Positions 55,698 to 64,000 of a stretch of 64,000 bases of DNA are shown here, piece by piece. Position 1 is the stretch's first letter. Every line of letters starts with the position of its first letter. The notes under the pieces were generated by a model. It was not told the DNA's origin. It saw only the letters and a list, made by a program, of their open reading frames with translations, and ran no database searches. This DNA is from Thuidium tamariscinum (taxonomy: Eukaryota > Streptophyta > Bryopsida > Hypnales > Thuidiaceae): assembly GCA_947034885.2 (NCBI GenBank), contig OX344753.2, positions 9,238,001 to 9,302,000 of the forward strand, written 5' to 3'. Made by a program: the position numbers and the translations under genes.

Positions 55698-56700
55698 TCA
55701 GACTGCAGGGATGTTAGAAAAAGAGAACCCTTTGTATCCCTTGTAAGCATAGTACGCGATCCTAGTGTAGTAGAACCCGGGCAAAAACAGTACACCTCCC
55801 AGAATAGCAAAAGCGATGCCTGACATACAACGCACACAAAAACACGGAATCAGAATTGTGCCGTATGAACCAAATTTCGTATCCTCAAACGCAACAAACT
55901 ACAAATGAAGAGACACCAGAAAGGAAATGCATAATTCAAAGAGTACATGAGAAGGAACACAATCCTCAAAACCTAGACCCAACCGCACCAAATCATGAAA
56001 CAGTCATAACACTTCAGTAAACCTTTCAAGAAATTACTATAGGGGAGGAATTGCTTTACTTCAAAAGAAACTCAAGATTACAATACTTCCAAAAGGCTAA
56101 GAACACCTTCCCCCAATCAGCTCATAAAAAGAAATCTCTCTAAAATTAGCGAGATAGCGTGGGCAACAGAATTGCACTGAAAAATTTACGGAGTTGTAAA
56201 CAAAACTGAAGGCAAATGAAATCCAAACCAGGTTATCCAGAGAGCCGCAGGCAGGCAGGCAGATCGCAAAACACAGAAGGCATTGACAAAGCGATTGATT
56301 TCCAAATATATACTAATGAGCTCGTCTAAAGTTGAAGGCATACAAATTTAATGAAGCTCAGCACTTAAGTGTCCAATTCACATGTGGTAAACTCACATAC
56401 CTAGGGTTTTCCCAAGGACTCCAATCTTCACCGAAAAACAAGGCATACCGCAACATAATGACGATTCAAAACCACAGATGAAGATTCAAGAGCACATAGA
56501 AAAGAGCTGCACTCACCGTGGCCAGAATCGCCACCAATTTGATACACCGACATGATGATGCCAAAGACGATGCCGAGCGTCCCAAGCGCAAGGAGCGTCA
56601 CCGCGAGCGCAATTTCTTTCACGGGAGGACCGTTGTGCACAATGAAGGTGCCGCCACTCACATCGTCCCGAATTGAAAACGTCTGATCCACGTACGCCAT
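55698..56700 (-). CDS. TMEM230: TMEM230 family membrane protein
   Basis: Two exons: 56700-56517 and 55819-55698, joined by a GT-AG intron of 697 bases in phase 1, giving 101 residues. The start is [17 protein letters not shown]; transmembrane segment 1 ([20 protein letters not shown], residues about 30-49) is followed by GGDSGHG, transmembrane segment 2 ([20 protein letters not shown]) and the family signature [18 protein letters not shown]. Length and order match plant TMEM230 (DUF872) proteins; the animal homologue works in endomembrane and vesicle trafficking. No damage is visible. The 5' leader at 56.7-57.0 kb is GC-rich, as in other housekeeping genes here. Confidence 0.93.
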
Positions 56701-57213
56701 AGCTTCCCACTCCAGCAACCTCCGAAAGAAAACTCAGTCTCTCAACACACTCCAATGCTGCTCCATGCTCCAGACAACTCTCACACACTCTTCTGAAATC
56801 CGTGCGTCAAAGATCGAGAAAATCTGTTTCCAGTACAAGGGATATGGAAAGTTTCAATTACGTGAACGCGGCTATGGCGACGGAAGGCAAAGCGACGAAG
56901 TAACGTGAAGACGTGAAGCGAAGGAGACAACAGCGAACCGGATCGGACCCGGCCGGGCCGGGTACGAAGACCTGCGATGGTTCGTCGAAGCTTCCTCTGA
57001 ATGTGCAATTTTCTTTTGCCGAAATATCACACAAAAAATATTGATGTGAAACTACCGTACCTTACTAGCAGCTTTGTTGATAAATAATTTTGATAAAAGA
57101 TATCACAATATCCTTTTCTAGGGATGTGTGTTAATTATTCATAATCATAGTAAGTATGACTCAATATTCTATACATTTTATTAACAAATGTGGTGGAAAC
57201 AGCCAAAACCGTT

Positions 57214-57570
57214 CAAATAAGGAATTCAGTATAGTTGGAGGCATCTTTTTCTAAAAATGATATTTTTCTTGTATTAGCGAGTGAAAATCATGAATATTAA
57301 AAAAAAAATTAAAATTTTTGGAATCAATATGTAATTTCTAGAAATTTCCAAAGTGTTGGCTCCCTAGACCATTGGAACCATCCTGTAGGTGTACCTTTAA
57401 CTGCACACCTATTGAAATCAGCTATCAGTGAATGAAAACTATACATGTGTCTTACAACCGCGTTAGCAAATTAGAATCAAACATTTGTCGGAGGCTTTAA
57501 TGAATGCTTATGGACAGATTTAGTGCTACTCTAGGGTCCAGGAATAGGTCCATAGACGGAAATGGGTGTT
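57214..57570 (+). repeat. Dispersed repeat, copy 2 (first at 27290-27620)
   Basis: Aligns with the 27.3 kb copy in the same orientation (AGTATAGTTGGA, TAATGAATGCTTATGGACA, ACTCTAGGG). It lies directly upstream of the TMEM230 island, while the other lies directly downstream of the tRNA-Leu relic. Confidence 0.65.
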
Positions 57571-58185
57571 TCTCTCTTAAACTCTTATCTTCTTTAAAAC
57601 CATCAAATGAAGTATCTAAACCAATTCAAATGCCTATATCTTCTTCAATTTCAAATGGTTGCCTAATTATCATAAATTAAATTTAGTCTTGCTTAACTTT
57701 GGTTGTTAACTTTAAATAAATATTCATTATTGATGTATTAAACCTACTAGTAATGTACAAGCAATATATTTTTTGAAAAAAAATGATATATAATATAAAA
57801 TTATTACATATAAATTGAATTTTTAGTGATAGGATTACATATCTTGTAGATGTTTGTATTAGTCAAATGTTTCACTACTAGAAAGATGGTTTCAGTAGAC
57901 TTGATAAATGTAGCTTACAAAAAAGATTTGCAATAATCAAATTTTGGAGGTCAGTTGGAGATTGTACAAGAACCAAACTTTTACAAATGAATTTCTTTTA
58001 TCAAAATAAACCATATAAATCAAATGGATGAATTAATATCAATCGATTTGTAAATAGAAATTCTTAATGTTGCATTTCATTGTCACAATGATTTGGCTAA
58101 ATCCAAAAAATTGATGCTATACCCAAAAAAAATTGGTTGAACACTTGGATATGGTTTGTTTTTTTCAATTTGTAGTAAATTGACT
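57571..58185. other. Intergenic, no gene seen
   Basis: AT-rich spacer; nothing supported. Confidence 0.45.
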
Positions 58186-58350
58186 TTTTCACCATACTAA
58201 GGTATGAAATTCTTTTGAAATTTTGGTAAAATCATTCTTTCACCATACTAGGGTATGAAATTCTTTTGGAATTTTGGTAAAATCATTCTTTCACCATACT
58301 AGGGCCTAAAATGCATTTGGAAGTTTAGTAAAATAATTCATTTACTATAG
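58186..58350 (+). repeat. Tandem repeat, three units of 51 bp
   Basis: TCACCATACTA occurs at 58189, 58240 and 58291, each followed by GGTATGAAATTCTTTTGGAA and TTTTGGTAAAATCATTC, the third unit being worn. Units one and two are nearly identical. Confidence 0.85.
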
Positions 58351-59830
58351 GTGATTATTAGGAATTAGTTTTTTTTAAACTTGAGAGATATAGGTTTTGG
58401 ATTTAACTATGAGAAGATGGAACCTTCAATTGTGGATTAGGTTGAACTTTAAAATCTTTGAATTTAAAAGGTTAATTCTATGATTGATTTTGAATGACCT
58501 CTTTCATTTTATTTATTAAAGATGTAATCACATGTCTTTTGTTTGTCATCAAAATTTCAATTTTTTTGTAAAAATTTGAAATTACTATGATATTTATGAG
58601 GAAATAGTGAAAATTTCATATTTCATAGTTTCGTTGTTTTATAATGATTGCCCTATTGGCCTTAATTTTCTATTCCAAAATGATCTTCTTTTTGCACTTG
58701 TGTCATTGCATATTGGTGAGAATATGAGATTCAACTTTCAATTATTATGTAGGATTCTAGGACCAACAAAACAGATGTAAGTAGTAATTTTGCCTCCATC
58801 CATGCAATCATCAATCAAAAGACGAATGAATTGATTGAAGGGGTTCATCAGCATTGTTGATTCTTATTTTTTGCATCTTTTTCAATATTTCCTAATTGAA
58901 GGAGATGAAGCTTTGGGAGGCAAAATATTGGTCTACATATGGTTTGTGGCCTTAAATGCCTATAATATGACAACCTCACGTTCAACCCAATCAAATGTTG
59001 AGTGATGCATTTTTAAAATGCCGAACAAATTCCATTTTTCAATACTCTCAAATTACACTTTGAAAAAGGCTTCAAAACTTAAATTTTTTAGGACACTATG
59101 AGTGCACCAAACTCTACTTATAGTACAAAATGAGTTCTTAAAATGTTATTTTTAGCCTTAATCTAGAACAATTTATCTAATAAGGTCATTTGGGGATGTA
59201 GAGATGGAGGTAGTACTAAATAAGCTATAAAAATATTAATTTTTTCATAAATATAAAGAATATTATAAATATGTAAATCAAATACCTTAATGTCATTCTA
59301 AAATTAGAAAATGACTGACTCATCTAGGTTGTATATGCAAAGTTTAAATGGTTGTAATATATTCAGTTTTGGAGTTTGTCAAAAAAATTTAATTGGAGTA
59401 GAATCTAGATTTAATATGCTTCATTTTAAAAGACAATAAGGTTCAAATCCAAAAATCTTGATTTTTATGGCTAGAATGCATGTCAAAGCCAAGAAGAAGT
59501 TGCTAAATTCACTAATAATGCATTTTCTAAGAGTGATTTGTTGATTACAATTTGCTTCTCTAGAAAGTTTTTTAGTTTTTCAGGAAGGTCTTCTCATCAC
59601 CAAGAGTTGCACACACCCAATAAACACTCCCTTTAAAATAGACAAAAATCATCTATTTTTCATTTTTTTTTAAATTTAATTGAAATTTGATGAAATTTGA
59701 TGAAAGTGCTCTATGTAAGGTCAAATTTAGATTAATTTTTTGAAATCAAGCTTCAAATAGATGAAAAATAGTCAACAAAATAAAAAAATTTCAAAGTACA
59801 TGGAAATATATAGCTAAAAAGCAATTTAAG
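58351..59830. other. Intergenic, no gene seen
   Basis: AT-rich. I see no open frame, RNA gene or transposon end. Confidence 0.45.
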
Positions 59831-60485
59831 TCATACCTCTATAATATCATGCTACCGAACTTCTGTAATATCACTTTTGAAGACTGAACTCTGTCAAAAT
59901 TTTGTAATATCACTCAGTCAAAAAATGTGATTATATTGAATACATTGAGAAATCTCTCAAGTTTCTTTAAAATTTCTTGAAATTGTTTGAAGTTTGAGCT
60001 CTAAATAGATCAAATTAGTATATCAAGACTCAAATTACATTCTTATTGTTGAAATTAATGTCAAATGAAGCTCTAACATAACTCAATTTTTAAAACATCA
60101 ATTTACATTTGAAATCAAATTTCAACTATACAATTAAAACAAAGTTGTGTACCTTGGAGGAATTGTTGAACTCAATCCAATACTTGCATACTACCCACTA
60201 TTACTTGATAAAATTCTTGTTTCATAAACAAAGGTGACCAAAATTAAAAGTACAAGATTCAAAGACTTTGTAAATGAATTATTGTAGAATTTAATATTCC
60301 TTCAATATAATACAAATTTTTCAACTCACTTAGTAGAAGATTCATAGTGTGAAAGTTCAAAGCTCACAAGAATTACAAATTTTGGAAAGTGACATGAAAT
60401 TTGAAGTGAATTGAATTAATTTCAAACCGACCTCTTTAATATCATTCTCTCAACCTTCTTTAATATCACCTCTCTTCCAACGGCA

Positions 60486-60816
60486 CGCTAGTTTCTGTAA
60501 TATCACTTATTTCATAAATGTGATATTATAAAGGTACTTGACTTCTAAAATATCATTTAATTAGTAAATGTGATATTATAGAATTGTATTTTCAACGGCC
60601 ACTATATTTTATAATATCTAAGGTTTGTATTATGTGATATTATAGAAGTGTCAAATTTCTGAAATATTACACAAGTTGTATATGTGATATTACAGAGGTG
60701 TCTTTTCAAGGGCCATCATATTTCTGTAATATCACACAGTTTGTAGTTATGATATTACAGAGGTATTGGATTTTTGTAATATCACATAGTTTATAAATGT
60801 GATATTAAAAAAGTCA
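60486..60816 (+). repeat. Tandem array of short palindromes, six units of about 48-62 bp
   Basis: Each unit reads TTCTGTAATATCAC, a 10-18 base spacer, then GTGATATTACAGAGGT, so the two halves are mutual reverse complements and can fold into a hairpin. Units start near 60497, 60545, 60606, 60660, 60722 and 60771. Some are separated by CAACGGCCACTATA or CAAGGGCCATCATA. Outlying half units (TCTGTAATATCACTT at about 59851, TTTGTAATATCACTC at about 59904, TTTAATATCACC at about 60459) lie upstream. No protein or known RNA is associated. Confidence 0.8.
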
Positions 60817-60929
60817 TTGTGATTTTAGTAATATGATTGTTCAATTCCAAATGATTTGAAATTTTTTGAGCATATGGCCAGCTTGCATTGTAAAATGAAT
60901 GCAAAGAGTAACCATCATTTTGAGTTTTT

Positions 60930-61199
60930 TTTAATACAAATGTGACCTTGTGAAGAGTAGCTGTCCAGATTTAGGGTGGGATAGAAAAAGGAGTTTTGCT
61001 ACTTCAAATAGTAATATCTGGCAATCTGCATGATGGAAATTTTTGAATTTTTTTCCACATCTTTTCAAACCACCTAACTACAAGATCCTATAGTTAAATA
61101 TGTCAAAAAATGTTTTTTTTCAAAAAAATTACACTTGTATTAAAAATCACAATTTTTGAGTGATTATGGTGGAAACATAGTAAAAATCTTTAGGGTTAA
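60930..61199. mobile_element. Right part of a TTAA-family element, P5
   Basis: CAATCTGCATGATGGAAATT, then CTACAAGATCCTATAGTTAA and the tip CTTTAGGG followed by TTAA (61196-61199) follow the right third of P2 in order. The left end is not identified and may have been lost near the palindrome array. Confidence 0.6.
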
Positions 61200-61299
61200 G
61201 GCCCAAATCAAATTTTCCAAATTCAAGGTCTAGTAATCGTCTCTAGAATTATGAAAACACTATGAAGCCTCCTAACAAACATGAATATCACCCCTAAAT

Positions 61300-62090
61300 T
61301 AATTCAAATTTTTATCTCATTTTTTTGCTCCCAAAAAATACATGGCAACTATTACATTATTTGAATTAGTTCTACCTTGATGAAATACAATAGCTAATTT
61401 GAATAACTTTTCATGAGTTTAGAGTATAATCTGAACACCTCAATACTTCTATGATTCTCAAATTTTACCTCTCAAAAATAATTAGAACTTGTGTGTCAAT
61501 GTTTTATTACCAAATATTTATACCAACCATTGCTTTTTCTCATTTGGTTCTAAAAATTAAATACTAAGGCTAATATGACTAACTTCTCATGAAATCAGAT
61601 TATGATTAGAACTTGTCAATACTTCCATTACATTATATCAATTGGTTCTACATATATAATACAAGCTAGGGCCAGTATGACAAACTTCTCTTGAATTTAG
61701 GATATGATCTAAACACATCAATACTTTCATACATTCCTAAGTTTACCTCTCAAAAATATTTGGAACTTGTGTGTTAATCTTTTACCAACAAAAAAATGTC
61801 ACAACGCCTTTTATATTCTTTCGATTGTTTCTATATATTAAACACAATAGCTACTTCAAATAACTTCTCATGAGTCCAAAATATGATCAAAACTTGTCAA
61901 TGCTTCCATTCATTCATGAATTTTACCTCTCGGAAATATATAAAAAACTTGTATGTCAAACTTTTTTTACCAAAAATACTTGGTAGAAGTTACATTCTCT
62001 CAATTGATTCTGAATATTAAATATAGAGGCTACTTTGAGTAACTTCTCATGACTTTAGGGTATAATTTGGACACCACACCTAATGTTTTT
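61300..62090 (+). repeat. Tandem repeat, about five units of 176 bp (one shortened)
   Basis: ACTTCTCATGA (or a variant) begins units at 61409, 61584, 61686, 61864 and 62040. Complete units contain ATCAATACTTCCAT, TTTACCTCTCAAAAATA, AACTTGTGTGTCAA and GATTCTAAATATTAAATA. The unit at 61584 is only 102 bp through an internal loss, and a partial unit precedes 61409. The units are diverged. Confidence 0.75.
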
Positions 62091-62475
62091 ATATGAACAT
62101 GTATTTTATATTTAATAAACTTTTGTACTTGTATGACAATTAGATACTTTGAATAATGTCTCATGAGTTTTCAAAATGATCTATGATTGATCTTAACATA
62201 AAGAACAATTTCTCTTCATCTGCATTTTCTATATTCATATATAAATCTAAATTGTATTGTTTGAAAAATTTAATGATTACTATTCTACATAACTATTATT
62301 TTTAAAATAAAAAATCTCAACTACTAGTTCATGTGCAAGAGATGGTTCAAGGGAGGAGAGATTAGAACCTGCAGTCCAGATTTGTCGCAAAAAACCTCCA
62401 AGCGCACAAGATTCCTGTGATGAAGACAGCACCTAGAGGAACCACAAGTGACAGTTGAATAAATTTGCGCTGCAG
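62091..62475. other. Intergenic, no gene seen
   Basis: End of the tandem repeat decay and AT-rich DNA; from about 62330 the composition becomes more balanced. No product recognised. Confidence 0.4.
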
Positions 62476-63584
62476 TTAACCCCAAAATGACCGAGCAATT
62501 TCCTGATATGAAGACCCCTGTCAGAGAAGTAAACTGATTTTTTTTAATAAAAATAATGAAAGTATGCCTAGTCATTTGTAACCGTACGAATCATAATAAG
62601 ACTGGGGGAAGGTTTTGGGGAAAAATTCTGGAGCCCAAATGGCTCTTCACGCAGCATTAGATTCTCGAGGCATCGAAGATACTTGCTTGCCGATTCAGTC
62701 ATTTTCTATCTGTCCAGGTGCTTCGGCAGATGTTGCATGACGAATACATTGTTGTTTGAGGTGTGGATTTTTGGGGAGGGTAGCATAGAAGATTCACATG
62801 GTTGCTGCCTAAATTTTTTTGTTGTAGCAGTTACTCATATTGGGTGGAGGATCACCAAACAACGGGGGTTTGACAGGCCCATATCAGGGATGAAGATTCC
62901 TTTTTTATGGTGAAAAATCAGGTTGTCGTCAAAGACTGATCCCTGCGGTAGAAATGATGTACTGAAATTTCTAAAGGGTCAGAAATTTGTTCTACAAGAA
63001 TCGGACGGTGCATTTGAGAGAAAATGCATTTCGAATTACATCCTGTGCAACACCCGGAGAACGGACGGGTTCTCACCGCGGGAATTCACGGTGGCACCAA
63101 CATTTTTCCTGAGTACGTGACACGGCACGCATAGAGACGACGTGGCCAGTGCGCGCCAAGACATCGTAACTGTCTCTCCCGCCACCGCGTGAAGGTCACA
63201 CGCGTGTACTCGTCCTGTGCAGGAATATATTGTTTGTAAATTCGTTGTTTGTGCATGAAGAATACGAGAGTACACCCAAATCAAGTTTATGGTGATGGCG
63301 GGAACAAGGTGACTTCCGAACAGTGTTTCTCCGGGTCACCAGGTCCTTCATCCGCGCTGGCACCTCCTTCGAAGCTGCCAAACTGGGGGGTCTCCGAGCA
63401 TCCTAGGCCTCAAAAAATTCATGCCACATCAGAATCAAAATCGGAAAATTTCACCCTTTTGGAAAATTTATGCTCTACAAAATTGTAGTTAATCATTTTT
63501 CACAATATCACACAGATTTCCCATTATTCAACTCTGAAAATTAGTTGAGGACAGATTATGTCCCCGAGGACATTTTGGGGTTAA
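62476..63584. mobile_element. TTAA-flanked element, P6 (about 1.1 kb), with GC-richer interior
   Basis: TTAACCCCAAAATG at the left and its inverse CATTTTGGGGTTAA at the right enclose 1101 bases. Inside the right end is the palindrome-like ACAGATTATGTCC/GGACA, as in the other TTAA elements. The interior from 62.6 to 63.45 kb is much more GC-rich than the surroundings and has open frames on both strands (for example 63249-63488), none of which I recognise as a transposase. It could be carried host sequence. Confidence 0.6.
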
Positions 63585-64000
63585 AAAAAATACACCAAAC
63601 AACAGAAGTACTCATATATACACAACATTATTTCCTTGAGAGATTCTATTTAGATACGGAGCGGGAAAGCTCAAGGATTAACTAAGCCCTCAGGGATGAA
63701 AGATTCACAGAATTAACATGGCCTTATCGATTGATTACACTGTGAAGAATTCAAAAGGGGTCCACTATTTATGCGAGTAAGAATCAATGACGAACATAGC
63801 ATATGACGGTGAGAAATTAAATAAAAATTGGACAAGAGGCACTCTCCATCCCACCTTTTCAAAATTGCTTCGAAAACTTGAGACTCAATTTGGCCGTTAA
63901 TTTTGCAGCATTCATCTTTTTCTATTCTGGAAGGGTATGCAAAAACTAAGAAAATTTTGAGAGGAAAGCCTGGCTGAAGACTTGGATCTGTAATGAAGAT
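63585..64000. other. Window end, no gene seen
   Basis: AT-rich DNA to the end of the window; nothing supported. Confidence 0.4.

Noticed and set aside
1-64000. LTR retrotransposon or virus-like element
   Set aside because: I found no pair of long direct terminal repeats, no primer-binding or polypurine arrangement and no gag, pol, capsid or envelope-like protein.
1-64000. CRISPR array or bacterial operon
   Set aside because: The tandem arrays have no regular unique spacers, and the genes have spliceosomal introns and eukaryotic products.

Overview
The window looks like a nuclear stretch of a land-plant genome. It is AT-rich and gene-poor, its genes have GT-AG introns, and it carries plant-type TTTAGGG runs, a Dof-type zinc-finger family, a hevein-like lectin, a plant-type VPS33 and a plant-type TMEM230. 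The transposase-like protein at 5-10 kb resembles a family I associate with bryophytes, so a moss or other seed-free plant is my guess; this is inference only. No prokaryotic, CRISPR or operon features were seen, and no LTR or virus-like element was recognised.

Layout. 1-4.4 kb: AT-rich DNA and a decayed upstream copy of a gene family (TATA box and 5' leader repeats, no coding part), split by a CACTA-type element; the left tip of another CACTA element follows. 5.4-9.9 kb: a broken transposase-like gene with a small transposon inside its first exon. 10.1-15.1 kb: a near-perfect inverted repeat (two 1.6 kb arms, 1.8 kb loop). 15.5-16 kb: a minus-strand terminal exon of unknown function. 16-21.3 kb: degenerate repeats, a second upstream copy ending in 22 codons of the Dof-like gene, and several MITEs. 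22.5-27.4 kb: a complete gene for a protein with two tandem Dof-like zinc fingers, a 3' fragment of the same gene, and a tRNA-Leu relic. 31 kb: a secreted protein with three hevein-like domains. 40.2-44.5 kb: seventeen exons of VPS33 with an unbroken frame, lacking both ends. 44.5-48 kb: a second copy of the Dof-like block with a complete gene and an intact tRNA-Leu(AAG); its left edge cuts off the VPS33 5' end. 48-54 kb: TTAA- and TA-flanked transposons. 55.7-56.7 kb: an intact two-exon TMEM230 gene. 57-62 kb: tandem arrays, including a run of short palindromes. 62.5-63.6 kb: a TTAA-flanked element carrying GC-richer DNA.

Two histories dominate. One is repeated segmental copying of the double-Dof locus: at least five traces lie in one orientation, two of them complete. 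The other is bursts of short non-autonomous DNA transposons, chiefly a roughly 720 bp family with 4-bp target duplications (seven copies), a TA-flanked family of about 280 bp and a TTAA-flanked family. Related paralogous segments supply empty sites that confirm two of the insertions. The genes do not form a pathway; VPS33 (vacuolar tethering) and TMEM230 (endomembrane trafficking) are housekeeping neighbours at most.
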